Shown piece after piece: positions 1 to 11,222 of a stretch of 64,000 nt of DNA. This DNA is from Carex sylvatica (taxonomy: Eukaryota > Streptophyta > Magnoliopsida > Poales > Cyperaceae). The first letter of the stretch is position 1. Every line of letters begins with the position of its first letter. Location of the stretch: positions 1 to 64,000 of the forward strand of contig CAXKVR010000284.1 of NCBI GenBank assembly GCA_964058845.1, given 5' to 3'. Made by a program: the position numbers and the translations under genes. The notes below the pieces were generated by a model. The model was not told the origin of the DNA. It searched no databases and saw only the letters and a program-made list of their open reading frames with translations.

Positions 1-148
1 CCCCCAACCCCACCCTACACTTTTGTTTGCTGTTTCATTGACCTACCTTCTGATTTTGTTTGCTTGATGACTTCCTTTCATCTTTTTTACCAGCATTGAT
101 TTAAGTTTTCAGTGCTTGAGACTTGACATGGATAATTAATGGTTTCAG

Positions 149-844
149 ATACTGGCAGTTGGGGGAGAACCTGTGCTCTCACGCTATTCTATAAATGGAT
201 CGCTTATTTCTCAAGTGAAGTGCGCTCCTATTTCCCCATTTTCTGTGTCTCTTCATCCATCTGGGGTACTTGCTCTTTTAATTTCCTTTAATTTTCCAAA
301 TAAACAGCCTACTATTTTAAAAAAATAAATATTGGAACATGTATGTTCCAACATTATCGCATTTGTTTGCAGGGGTGTTCATTCGATCTGATTTATCTGG
401 TTTTCAACCGAACCGACAAATTCTGGATTAAATGGTTTGGTCTTTCGGTTTAAATTGTTTGGCTCGGTTGAATTTTTGGATTACTTCGGTTTTTAATATT
501 TGGTTTGGTTTAGTCTCTTTTATTTCGATTCAATCAAATAAATCAAAATTTATTTAAAATTACAAGAACTACTTTGGTTCTTTTATTTTGTTCGGTCTAG
601 TCTCTCTTATTCCGGTTCGGTTGTTATTCGGTTGACAAGTATAATCTGGTTGGTTATGTTAGATTTTCAAAACCAAATAAATTTTGGTTTGACTATTTTA
701 GTTCAGTTATAACTGAATTGACCAACGGTGTATTTGTTTCAGGTGGTAGCTATTGGCGGGAATGGAGGCCTGGTCGATGTCATATCAGAATACGGGAGCC
801 ATTTATCCATCTTTTCTTGCATAGGTTTTGATGAGGCCGCATGA
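149..844 (+). CDS. WD40-repeat protein, 3' end (THO complex subunit 6-like), partial
   Basis: These are the last two exons of a plus-strand gene that begins outside the window. The first visible exon (149-265) follows a TTTCAG acceptor and encodes ILAVGGEPVLSRYSING and so on to SLHPSG. It ends at a GTACTT donor. The last exon (743-844) follows TTTCAG and encodes VVAIGGNGGLVDVISEYGSH, ending ..FDEAA and TGA. The phase is continuous across the 477-bp intron. The pattern (AVGG..L.RY..NG....V.C, S.HPSG, A.GGNGGLVDVIS..GSH) looks like the final WD40 blades of THO6/DWA1, a WD40 protein of the THO/TREX mRNA-export complex. That family name rests on recalled similarity; another WD40 protein is possible. 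The exon reading itself is firm. The intron carries a repeat. Confidence 0.65.
371..735. repeat. Dispersed repeat with GGTTCGGTT/AACCGAACC motifs, inside the intron
   Basis: The sequence starts AGGGGTGTTCATTCGATC and is full of GGTTTGGTT and GGTTCGGTTG motifs. A related copy lies in the opposite orientation at about 57085-57584 and ends GATGAACACCCCTA. It fills most of the 477-bp intron of the WD40 gene. The GGGTGTTCA edge resembles hAT-like non-autonomous repeats, but I found no clean target duplication here, and the right boundary is uncertain. Confidence 0.55.
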
Positions 845-1759
845 TGAAATTGTTTTACTATTGGAACTATATTAGAGAAAATCCTTAGGTAGTATTGAAT
901 TTGCATCTCTTTAGTAATCTACAAATTGACTATTTATTAGATAGATTGGTTTCTTTGAACACTAAGAATTCTTTATGCTATTTTTTTTTCCTATCTTTGC
1001 AAGTTGGCGAAAGACTGATTCAATAGATCAACATTTAACCCGTGTTGTAAATAATGATATGCGCTCGTGACATGATACTGCCAAGTATTTAATTGAGAAT
1101 AATCGATTGATTAGTCAAAAAAATTGATTGATTAGTCGAAATAATCGATTGATTAGTCGACAAAACATTTTCTTCAAATAAAGAACTGCGTATAAATGAG
1201 AAATGCCAAATATTGCAAATTTGCAATGTTGCTTCAAAGAAAGGTGTGGTCTTTTGCTCAATTTATTTATTTTTTTGTATTAAACTTTTAATTTCATTTT
1301 TTATTGTGGTTTATCAGAAAGTTGAATTTATATTATTTGTCGTTGCTCTAGAATATAGGAAATATGAATTTAATTGACTGAAAATAACTTGAGAATGAGT
1401 TCCCTGGAGTCAATTGAGTGAAAATACTACAAATATTGAATTCGCAATGTTTTATGGATTCCAATATAGGACCAACAGTGAATCATGCAAAAATAGTAGA
1501 TCACTAAATAATAAATAGAGCAGCATCTTTCAAGATATTTGGCACAAAATATGAAATCTAACCCTGCTTTGGTGCCCAGCATTTCCAGCAAGGTAAACAC
1601 AAGCAAAACACCTAATTCTCAATTCTTGTTAGATATTGAAATATTTTCAACTGGTAACATTCAATTCTTCTTACATGCCTTTAAATTAAACCCGTTCCTC
1701 CATAGACAAAATTTCTTATTTACAAAAACTAATAAACAATAATACAAGGCATTAGATGG
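845..1759. other. Intergenic, no gene seen
   Basis: This is the 3' flank of the WD40 gene. It is AT-rich with a short triplicated AATCGATTGATTAGTC-type motif near 1100-1160. The open frame at 1539-1742 is low-complexity and matches nothing I recognise. Confidence 0.6.
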
Positions 1760-2010
1760 ATTGCATCCATGTTTCCATCACATGGAAGCAATTCTTTGTT
1801 TTGATTCCTGTAGGATAATGCAATTAACTAGAATCCATTTAAGCTTTGCTACAACGATACCCCTCCGGGTCTTCACGAATTATCATATTTTTATGACTCA
1901 TGTATATATATGATTTGTTTTTGGATCATGGAGCACCACTATCCAGACAAGAGTAATGCAACAACTCAAACAGTATCAAGTGGTCCCACCTCCTGCGCCT
2001 TCACTATGAG
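1760..2010 (+). pseudogene. Plant mobile domain (PMD) fragment, plus-strand copy
   Basis: Translating near 1915-2020 with frame changes gives pieces such as FW-MEHHYPD, then a shifted RVMQQLKQYQVVPPPAP and LYEKP. This is the signature of the aminotransferase-like plant mobile domain (typically ..EYHYPxRVxRQFG followed by a Pro-rich stretch), found in MAIN-like proteins and in transposons. Frames are broken by small indels and there is no start. It is the left arm of an inverted duplication with the minus-strand copy at 2030-2300. Confidence 0.5.
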
Positions 2011-2280
2011 AAGCCAATGATATACATTAAAGACGATGACAATGACTCTCATGGTAGAGGTGCAGGAGGCGGAGCACATGATATCGGTCAAATTGACGCA
2101 TGTTTGGATAATGGTACTCAACCATCCAAAAATGAATCATGTATACACGAGTCATAGAGGTATTCATCCATGAAGACTCAAGAGAGGTAGATCATTGTCA
2201 TAACGCTGATATTGGCGCCAGTTACTTGCATTTTCCAAGATGCACTCAAAATCATCCCAACCCTCTCTTCTCTCTCTCAA
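1780..2280. repeat. Imperfect inverted repeat of PMD-derived sequence
   Basis: The plus strand at 1780-2010 matches the complement of 2040-2280 at roughly 65-75% by eye, for example GGATCATGGAGCACCACTAT against GGATGGTTGAGTACCATTAT. The spacer is short (about 30-40 bp). A transcript from either strand would fold into a long bulged hairpin. Confidence 0.6.
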
Positions 2281-2300
2281 ATTAGCACTTATTTTCCTTT
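2030..2300 (-). pseudogene. PMD fragment, inverted minus-strand copy
   Basis: Read on the minus strand, this gives FWMVEYHYPN, MRQFDRYHV and LYHES-CHRL, after an upstream open stretch with GWDDFECILENASNWRQYQ. It is the mirror partner of the fragment at 1760-2010, and the two arms pair imperfectly over roughly 220-230 bp. Small frameshifts separate the blocks, so it is not a working gene. The family link rests on the EYHYP..MRQF signature. Confidence 0.5.
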
Positions 2301-3150
2301 CGCCATTTTTTTCTCTTGGATAAAGAGTCATAAGCTGCAACATGGCACATCTGATAAATTATATTCCTGAAAAAAAATTAGATGAAGTTAAAAGTTAGAT
2401 TTGATGTGATAATAAATAACCAGCCATTAATTCAATTCCAGTATCTGATACCAAACATGGACTGTATAATGGATAAGAATGGTGCAATCAACAATCAATT
2501 TAGACCAACTTAAACTCACCTTTAACCCAAAACGATTGAAACAAACCAGGAAAAATACAAAGTGATATAAAGAGTACACTGGTACAACCAGTAAATATTA
2601 GTTCATAACAGAAGGATATCCTTGCTTCCAATTTTAGTACTAGCTAGGTTTTGTATTGCAATTTACTTATTTGCTTTGCTTTCTTTTTGTAGGAAGCAAG
2701 GCAAGTAAGTTCTCAACCAAAAACAAACAAACAAATCAATAAATATGAAAATAATTTTCAGAATCAAAGAAGAGTTTAAGATATCACCAACACAGATCCA
2801 CGATATAGATTTTCTTAAACCTAAGATAAGTACTAGAATTTTTTTAATCTTACTGCAAGATCATCTCTGATGATTGCTTGCCTGTCTGAAAAATTGTAAA
2901 CTAATTTGCATATATTTATTTCTTTACTTGCTTCCATTTTTGCAATTAGATCACAAAAGTAAACATACAAACAATTAAATACGAATGGAACTCTGAGAAT
3001 CAAAGAAAAGGGTTTGTGACATCACGAAAAGAAGTCAACAGATTTTTAGATCTAGGATTTGCATTTGGATTCTCTTAAGACTTAGAAACGAATTCGAATT
3101 TATTCTCAGGGATTTCAGACCTTAATAAAACGAAATAAAAAGAAAAAGAA
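2301..3150. other. Intergenic, no gene seen
   Basis: AT-rich sequence with A-rich runs near 3130-3160. Nothing recognisable. Confidence 0.5.
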
Positions 3151-3164
3151 AAAAAAGAAAAGTA

Positions 3165-3400
3165 TACCCAAACGAGGCTCGCATTCAGATCTCGACTTCA
3201 CCAGCGCCAACGCGGCGGCGCACCTCTCCTCCTTCCGAGGGTTGGAAGCCTCCGTCAAAGCCCTAGGGTTTTGAATCTTTCGTCTTCAGCCGTAGATATA
3301 TATATATATTGTACAAACCAAGGGTTTCACGAGTATATATTGCATTCAACCGTCTGATCAGAATTCAATCCAATCCAATCCACGTCTGTAATGCGCAGAA
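3165..3400 (-). pseudogene. Duplicated 5' region of an unidentified minus-strand gene, copy 1
   Basis: On the minus strand an AAACCCTAG leader-like motif is followed by a GC-rich stretch reading in one frame ALTEASNPRKEERCAAALAL. That block ends at a possible donor (GTATAC, near 3170). The block at 3180-3400 is similar to 7480-7670, including CAGATCTCGACTTCACCAGC and the stretch ending CACGTCTGTAA. I read it as a promoter plus first exon of a duplicated gene. I do not recognise the product, and no downstream exon could be linked. Confidence 0.35.
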
Positions 3401-4608
3401 ACCTTTCCGAAATTTTTATTAATAGAAAACTATTTAAATAAATATATATAATGAAGAACAGATTTGAGTTTTTTTCGAGATGAACAGAAATCCAGAAATA
3501 GCATGTTTTAAAAGAAACATACATTGTTTTGACAGAAATTAACACTGTTTTGATAAAAACTGACATTGTTTCAGGTCATAATAGTCGATAACATCTAGAT
3601 AACGTTTTAAACTACAATTTTTTCTTATATCTCGAAAATAACTCAGATTTGTTCTCCATTATTAATATTTAATTAATTAATTTTTTATTAATAAATATTT
3701 TGGAAAACCTTTAATTAATTCATTCTGATCGGACGGTTGAAGAAATATTTGAAATAATAACAATTGGCACGATGTCAACATTTGATATTATATCCTTTGC
3801 TAATAAGAATCTATGACAAATATGAATGCGGGTATAGATACAGAAAATCATTTGAAGGAGCTATATATTTTATATATTTGATCTGCATCATCTTTACCTT
3901 GCCTAATAATTTTAATTAATATATATATTTATATTCATATGGTGTTGATTTTACAAATAATATATATTCCATTTTACACTCTCTAATTCGAAAAGCTATT
4001 TGTCCTTTTCTATTTTCCTCTTGAGCAGTTACAAATTATTCTGGAGATTTTATTTTTTATTTTTCAACAACCATCCCGTTCTTAAATCAACAAATCCATA
4101 GAGTTGCCAATCAAACAACATTTTCTGTTAAAATAAAAATCAGAATTATACTTGGATCAACAAAAAAAAAAAAAAAACTATTTGTAGTTCTCTAGAGTCT
4201 AGTCTAGTTGTAAAGAGCTCTTCTGGAAAATGAACTAGTCATGGCAACAAATGATTTTTGCTTCCCAAAAAAACCAAATAAATTTAGAGTTAATTTGATC
4301 ATGTTCAGCCACTGCACAAATTAATATATTTCATTTCTACATAAATATCATATGATCAAAACTCTTGGTCTAACATTTTTGCAATGTGCATGTTCTTTAT
4401 TATTGATCTATTCAGGGAAATTGGATTATGCATGATTGAATGGCTAAATTGTTATCTTTTAGTTTTTTCATGTTAGTTCTTGCAATATCAAATTTATGTT
4501 AGAGGCTGATTTATACTTTCACTGTTGTAACACGGTGTTTTCCATCAAGCGCATGCACTTAATTTTAGTCATAGAGAGTAATAACTGTAATTTCAAGTTA
4601 CATAAGCA
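3401..4608. other. Intergenic, no gene seen
   Basis: AT-rich sequence with TA and AT runs and a poly(A) run near 4160. The open frame at 3327-3566 has no recognisable content. Confidence 0.5.
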
Positions 4609-4617
4609 AATACACAT

Positions 4618-5130
4618 GAGTAAAGCTAAGGTGTGATATGCTCACCAAAAAAGTTTGATGAGCATAACTCCAAATGTATATCGGATCGACGTTAAATGCC
4701 GAATCCAAACCGTTGAAATCCATGTATTTTATGAGTGATGCATATACATGCAAAATTTTGAAAGTTTCGAGTTTATTTGCTACACGGTCAAGTGGTCAAA
4801 GAAATGAACATTTTATAAGTTAATTTATAAGTTATTTTATATATTCAATTTTTATAATTTATTTGCTACACGGTCAAGTGGTCAAAGAAATAATAAAAAT
4901 TGAATATATAAAATAACTTATAAATTAACTTATAAAATGTTCATTTCTTTGACCACTTGACCGTGTAGCAAATAAACTCGAAACTTTCAAATTTTTGCAT
5001 GTATATGCATCACTCATGAAATACATGGATTTCAACGGTTTAGATTCGGCATTTGATGTCGATCCGATATACATTTGGAGTTATGCTCACCAAACTTTTT
5101 TGGTGAGCATGTCACACCCTAGCTTTACTC
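4618..5130. mobile_element. Mutator-type foldback MITE with 9-bp target duplication
   Basis: This 513-bp element is a near-perfect palindrome. The left end GAGTAAAGCTAAGGTGTGAT pairs with the complement of the right end GTCACACCCTAGCTTTACTC. It is flanked by identical 9-bp copies of AATACACAT (4609-4617 and 5131-5139), the duplication size typical of Mutator-like elements. A third copy of the TTTGCTACACGGTCAAGTGG motif sits in the loop near 4862. It encodes no protein. Confidence 0.88.
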
Positions 5131-5139
5131 AATACACAT

Positions 5140-6092
5140 TTCTAGCAGTAAATGATCACAAATTCGAATCAATACCAGTAAATTGAGGAGAATTGACATG
5201 AGCTCATAGCAGTTGGGTTTAAACCCGAAACAAAAAGGCAGCATGCTTTTGTTCAATATTTATTCAATAGTGGAGTTAGTGGATTCCAAAATTAGTGTAT
5301 CTATAGTTAGTACATCTATAATTTGCAATTTTAGCATACTGCACAGCAGGGGTATTCTAGGAAATATAGATGTTTTTTTTTTTATTAAATTGTATTTTTG
5401 GAAAGTAGTGGGTGGTCATTTTTAGGTATAGAGTAGTCCTTTAAATATGTATGAATTTCTGTAATTTGATGAATTGAGAAAATACAATTAAGCAGTTTTC
5501 AGAAATCTGTTTATGTTGCAGTTTTTCTGTTTTCAGCATTTCTCTGTACCAGTACGTACCAGAAAAGTCTGCTGTATACAGCCCCATTTCCAACAGCTTT
5601 GCTAGGATTCAACTAAATAACTGCATAAATAAAAAAAAAGAAACGAGCACAATACATGAATGAGAGAAAATTCAAATGTCATTTGACTCATTTCAAATAG
5701 GTGACTTGTTATCTGAACAATATATATGCTCACTTTAAGATGCTTTCTTCTGTCTATAATGCATCTTTCTAGTAATTCTTTTTGTACAATTATTGATCAT
5801 TGTATGAGGTTCTGAACTTCTTTATGGCCAATTGAAATTCCAATAGTACTGTAATCTAGGTGATGTACCAGTAGCTCACTGAAACAGAATTGTAGCATGC
5901 ATTTTATGGTTGAGAACTCCTTGTCGATTTTTCAATTTAAAGAAAAGTATCTGGGAGGAGATCTTAGTATATCGTACTATGAACGTACTCCGGGGACGCT
6001 TAAATATAAACAATTTGAATAATTTATCAAATTATTTGAATTGACAGTACTAGGAGATGCAAGGTTTTAAGATCTAAGAATGTACCTTGTAA
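5140..6092. other. Intergenic, no gene seen
   Basis: AT-rich sequence. Several TACCAG/CTGGTA-type motifs occur (near 5550 and 5870), as in the LINE tail downstream. No supported gene. Confidence 0.5.
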
Positions 6093-7200
6093 ATGGATCT
6101 GAGGAGACAATGCGACAACAGATTATGGTTCTCCCTTCGAGAATTTCCGGTTTTAGAATCAGATGGTATTACCAATGTTACGTCTATTTGGATAGCTGAG
6201 TTTAATCAATTTTCCTTTGAGTATAATACTATTAATGAAATTTGGGTTATTGATGCTTTAACTCTTCTCAAGGATAGGTTGCTAGTTGTATTAAATAAGG
6301 GAGTGTGTTATATATGGTCAGTTTGGTTGGCTAGAAATAAACTTTGTTTTCAAGGGATACAAATTACAATCTACTCCTATATCTACAGGTGCTCATATTA
6401 TATCTTTTGCCAATTTTTGGGTTGAGGCTAAAGGACAGACACAGAGGGTAAGGGCACTGCTGCCTACAGATGGACTACACAGCAGTGAAGCCTGACTGAT
6501 ACAGGGGGTACTGGTTAGGGTTGGGCAGTACCAGGTTTTTGTAAGTGTTTGTTGATGGTTCTGGTCAATGTTTTAAAATGCGGTTTTGTTCCTGCATGCG
6601 GAAGGCCACATACCGCATAAGCGGTATGCGGTATGCAAATAAGCGGTATGCGGATAAGTATGCGGATTTTAATGCGAATTTATATATGTGGATTTATATA
6701 TGCGGATTTTAAAATAAAAATTCACGTATATATATATATTCATATTCATACAGTTGGATTTATTTCCACATAACCAACATGAAATGTGCCTTATTGTATA
6801 TAAAATATAAAATAATTTGGGATGGGATAGTAAAATTCCACATAATGCATATGAACTTTTAATTACAGGCGCTGCATATTACGTTTTTAATCCGCATATT
6901 CAGACTGCATATGCGGCTGCATGCTCAAAACTGCATGGGAGGAATTGCATGACATTCTGAGCACGACTGCCGACTGCATAAGCATATGCGGCCGCATTTT
7001 AAAACACTGGTTCTGGTATTATATTGCAGTTTTTGTGTAGTGTTTTTAGTTTGTAAACTCTGATTAGCTAAGTAGATGCTGTAGTAGGTAACAATGGTGA
7101 GGTTATGTAGTTTTGATGTTACTGGATATGTTCTGTCAGGTTCGGTACCAGTAGTGTGGTACCAGTACCTGTATAACTTTGAAAAAGCAAAATATTATTG
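6093..7200 (+). mobile_element. LINE 3'-end remnant, interrupted by a hAT element
   Basis: The open stretch 6093-6425 includes IWSVWLARNKLCFQG, which matches the IW..WL.RN..F segment after the zinc-binding domain at the end of plant L1 ORF2. Sequence after it (6430-6565, resuming 7018-7200) has repeated TACTGG and TACCAG motifs and may be the 3' UTR. The 444-bp hAT element at 6566-7009 splits it. No reverse transcriptase motif remains. Confidence 0.45.
6566..7009. mobile_element. Non-autonomous hAT element with 8-bp target duplication
   Basis: The left end CAATGTTTTAAAATGCGG and the complement of the right end (CAGTGTTTTAAAATGCGG) form terminal repeats with hAT-type CARTG ends. It is flanked by identical 8-bp copies of GTTCTGGT (6558-6565 and 7010-7017). 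The inside is rich in GCGGTATGC and TATGCGG motifs and non-coding. Length 444 bp. Confidence 0.88.
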
Positions 7201-7223
7201 TGATTGAACAGTAAAAGCAAGCC

Positions 7224-7670
7224 TTATAGTCTAAATTGATAATTACTCACATTATATATTATAATGAAAAGAGTTGATTTACTGAGAGAAAAATCTGATG
7301 ATGAGATGAGTGTAGCTCCTGTGTTGTCGTCAAATAGCATAAGCTGAGATTGAAAGGAAAAGAAAGGCCAACAATGAAGGATGACCTCTAGCCGTACCTC
7401 CATTTCCTTCATTGTTGCCTTTCTTCTCTTTTCAATCTCTAAGGCATATTTCTGCAAGGCCTCGTCTGGGTACATTTCAGAGGGATTTCAGATCTCGACT
7501 TCACCAGCGCCGCGATGGCGCACCTATCATCCTTTCGATGTTCTTGTAGAAAGCAAGGGTTTCATGATTCCGAAACCTTGCAGTAACGCACCATTTGAGT
7601 TTAGATTACAACCGTCCGATCATAATCAATCCAATCCAACTCACGTCTGTAACGCGTAAGAAACTTTAAT
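7224..7670 (-). pseudogene. Gene fragment, copy 2 of the duplicated 5' region plus a coding exon
   Basis: On the minus strand, 7480-7670 repeats the promoter/first-exon block seen at 3180-3400. It runs into an ATG at 7475 starting MYPDEALQKYALEIEKRRKA and ending TMKEME at 7398, followed by a GTACGG donor-like site. The frame stays open to 7224, but that part is partly a reversed copy of the same exon and looks non-genuine. The exon predicts a charged helix. I cannot name the parent gene. A single short exon with no downstream exons suggests a truncated duplicate. Confidence 0.4.
7346..7439. repeat. Exon-derived hairpin, 43-bp arms
   Basis: Positions 7346-7388 (GAGATTGAAAGGAAAAGAAA..) match the complement of 7397-7439 with few mismatches and an 8-nt loop. 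The right arm is the coding exon of the fragment above, so the left arm is an inverted copy of that exon. Confidence 0.75.
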
Positions 7671-7679
7671 ATTTGTGCG

Positions 7680-8585
7680 GATTTAAATCGTATGGTTCAT
7701 ATCTAAACATAAAATTTGGAGTGAACTCAGAGGATAGGAAATCGTGAAACCTTAATTTGGATCTCCTAAAGTAACCCAGATTTTGAGTTTGGATCCGATC
7801 CCTTCGATCTGCTCTAGCCTGAACCAGATTGATCCGAATTCTGATAGGACGGTCCGAATAGATACTCAAAATTTGAGCTACTTTAGAGTAGTGAGATCTG
7901 GACCCGTGTATGATAGCGTCACGGGTTTGTGATTTGAACAGAAGACTAGAGAGGGCAATTGGTTTTTGCTAGGATTCTCTATAAATTGCCACAAATCTTA
8001 AAGTAAATCCATGAAATTTTAAATTAATGAAATTTACTCTAGTTCTGATCGGACGGTCTGAATTTTCAAATTCAAAATTTACCTTTTTTTTTTCTTTTTT
8101 TTCTTTTTAAGTCAACCCTTGTAGTTGCCATAACTCAAATTTTGAAGAATAAAAAGAGAAAATAAAAGGTAAATTTTATATACAAATTATCAAATTTTGT
8201 AACCATTAAATCGCAATGAAAAGGACGTAAAACGCTAAACAACAACTGTATCAATATTACATATCCACAAGCCAAAACTATATGTACATCTCTAAACTAT
8301 ATCTAATTCTTTGATGAAAACATGGTCATCCGATAGCCAAGTTACAAAAATTCAATTAAAATCCAACATTATTAATACCTAGAATCAAAGTTGTCAACAT
8401 CAGCAAATAATATATCAGCAGTGCCTGCTGTCCCGTCTGCCTTCTCCAAATCCTGCTAGAACGAAAATAAAAAATATATATGCATCAATCTGATACAATA
8501 TGAAAGTATTTATTATCTTAGGATATAAGGTTTCATACCAAGCTTACGCCTTCGCATCTGCCCTCGTATGAAGCTGAAATTAATT
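7680..8585. other. Intergenic, no gene seen
   Basis: AT-rich sequence with a T-rich run near 8085-8110. The frame at 7666-7869 is not recognisable. Confidence 0.5.
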
Positions 8586-8589
8586 AATT

Positions 8590-8835
8590 GTCAATCCTAT
8601 CGAATAAAATATGACACATGAGTCATGACATTAATTAATTGTCAATCTTATCGGTGATTAAAACTTGATTAATATGGAATATAGAGATACATGTCATTGT
8701 CAATCTCATCGGTTATAATATGAAATATATAGGGATACATCATACATGTCATTGTCAAATTTATAAGTGATTAATATATATGAAAGATAGTGCATGATAC
8801 GTGTGATGTCATTGTCAATCTTATTGGTGATTAAT
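8590..8835. repeat. Degenerate tandem repeat with TGTCAATCTTATCGGTGATT core
   Basis: About five diverged copies, spaced 46-60 bp, share ATTGTCAAT(C)TTATCGGTGATTAA-type cores near 8590, 8638, 8697, 8750 and 8811. Non-coding. Confidence 0.6.
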
Positions 8836-9377
8836 GGTTCGTCAAAAAATTCAAATAAAAAGTTTGGATTATACAAACAATGATCAAGTTTATGGAAGAA
8901 ACTTCAAAAGGTAGTGAGTAAGTGACAGAACACACACACAAAAAAAAAAAAAAAAAAACGCTTTATCCAAAATGGGTTAATGATTTTAGCAGAGCAGTTT
9001 TGACTTTATGCAGTGCATAAGCTATATGAATCAAAATAGCGGTGCGGAGAGTTTGTGCACTGCATGAAGTCCAAGCAGATCTCTAAAATTTGTGTTACCC
9101 AAAACAGAAAGAATTTTATATCATTAATGAGAATAAAACTTTTGGAATTTGTGTTACCCAAATTTTTTTATCCTTTTTCCATTTATATTAATTTTTCAAA
9201 ATCATTTTGTAAATCTCCTTTTCTTTTTAAAAGAAAAAATAATCTTCTGCTAACTTGCTAAGTTCTAAAAAAAACACATTTACGGAAGAAACTTTAAAAG
9301 GTAACAAGTGACACAACAAAACAAAGCAGTTTTGACTTCATGCAACACAGATTATAAAATTAAAACATCATTGGATA
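8836..9377. other. Intergenic, no gene seen
   Basis: Contains a poly(A) run near 8940-8958 and two related blocks on aaactt(c/t)(a)aaaggta with GACACAAC. The frame at 9055-9261 has no family signature. Confidence 0.5.
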
Positions 9378-9665
9378 CGGTTTGTGCCGACATTTTTAAA
9401 AATACCCAAAAAAAAAAACAAATTATTAAAAATAACAGGGTTGGAGCCAAATTTTTAAAAATGCCCTGACCGCCTCATTTATTGGCGGTTAGGAATTTTA
9501 ATTCCTAACCGCCCCATTTTTCGGCGGTCCGAGATTTTTTTTTTTTTTTTTTTAATTTTTTTTCCGGACCGCCCAAAAATTCGGCGGTCAGGGAATTTAT
9601 TTTTATTTTTTTTAAAAATTTTTTTTTTTTAAAATTTTTTAAAATTTTTTTTTTTTTTTTTTTTT

Positions 9666-10690
9666 GCAAATCTGGTTAACATAGCAAAACATCTTCAAAA
9701 ATCGTGAAAATTGACCGACATGCAGTCTTGACATCGTCGAAAATGACTGTGAAGTTTCATACAAAATATCCGAACAGGTATTGAGATATCGGCTCTCAAA
9801 AATTGCCCGAACTGCTGAATATTTCATTCTGAGCCCAAATTTGCACATCTGGTTAATATAACAAAACACCTTCAAAAGTCATAAAAATTGACCGACATGC
9901 AGTCTTGACATCGTCGAAAAGGACTGTGAAGTTTCATACAAAATCTCCGAACAGGTATTGCGATATTGGCTCTAAAAAATTGCCCGAACTGCTGAATATT
10001 TCATTCTGAGCCCAAATTTGCACATCTGGTTAACACAGCAAAACACCTTCAAAAATCATGAAAATTGACCGACATGCAGTCTTGACATCATCGAAAAGGA
10101 CTGTGAAGTTTCATACAAAATCTCCGAACAGGTATTGCGATATCGGCTCTAAAAAATTGCCCGAACTGCTGAATATTTCATTCTGAGCCCAAATTTGCAC
10201 ATCTGGTTAACACAACAAAACACCTTCAAAAATCATAAAAATTGACCGACATGCAGTCTTGACATCGTCGAAAAGGACTGTGAAGTTTCATACAAAATCT
10301 CCGAACAGGTATTGCGATATCGGCTCTAAAAAATTGCCCGAACTGCTGAATATTTCATTCTGAGCCCAACTTTGCACATCTGGTTAACACAGCAAAACAC
10401 CTTCAAAAATCGTAAAAATTGACCGACATGCAGTCTTGACATCGTCGAAAAGGACTGTGAAGTTTCATACAAAATCTCCGAACAGGTATTGAGATATCGG
10501 CTCTCAAAAATTGCCCGAACTGCTGAATATTTCATTCTGAGCCCAAATTTGCACATCTGGTTAACATAGCAAAACACCTTCAAAAATCGTGAAAATTGAC
10601 CGACATGCAGTCTTGACCTCATCGAATAGGAATGTGAAGTTTCATACAAAATCTCCGAACAGGTCGTGAGATATCGGCTCTCAAAAATCT
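9666..10690 (-). repeat. 177-bp tandem repeat array, left arm (six units)
   Basis: The marker TTGACCGACA recurs at 9711, 9888, 10065, 10242, 10419 and 10596, exactly 177 bp apart each time. Because 177 is 59 codons, the minus strand stays open over several units and yields repeated peptides such as LHVGQFSRFLKVFCYVNQMC. Units with TCTAAAAAATT in place of TCTCAAAAATT gain a stop. I regard the open frames as a by-product of the period, not as a protein gene. Confidence 0.85.
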
Positions 10691-10718
10691 CTAACAGGAA
10701 TGTGAAGTTTCAGCAGTA

Positions 10719-11222
10719 GTGATAATTTTTGAGAGCCGATATCTCATGACCTGTTCGGAGATTTTGTATGAAACTTCACATTCCTATTCGATGAGGTCAA
10801 GACTGCATGTCGGTCAATTTTCACGATTTTTGAAGGTGTTTTGCTATGTTAACCAGATGTGCAAATTTGGGCTCATAATGAAATATTCAGCAGTTCGGGC
10901 AATTTTTTAGAGCTGATATCTCAATACCTGTTCGGAGATTTTGTATGAAACTTCACAGTCCTTTTCGACGATGTCAAGACTGCATGTCGGTCAATTTTTA
11001 CGATTTTTGAAGGTGTTTTGCTATGTTAACCAGATGTGCAAAGTTGGGCTCAGAATGAAATATTCAGCAGTTCGGGCAATTTTTGAGAGCTGATATCTCA
11101 ATACCTGTTCGGATATTTTGTATGAAACTTCACAGTCATTTTCGACGATATCAAAACTGCATGTCGGTCAATTTTCACGATTTTTGAAGATGTTTTGCTA
11201 TGTTAACCAGATTTGTAAAAAA
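10719..11222 (+). repeat. 177-bp tandem repeat array, right arm (about three units, inverted)
   Basis: The same 177-bp monomer as at 9666-10690 but in opposite orientation, ending in the A-rich tract at 11220. The shorter copy number makes the two arms unequal. Confidence 0.8.

Noticed and set aside
9639..10910. Long repeated open frames (LHVGQFSRFLK.. type peptides) as a repeat protein
   Set aside because: The period of 177 bp is divisible by three, so one open unit gives long frames by itself. Several units contain stops, there is no promoter context, and the sequence is non-coding transposon interior.
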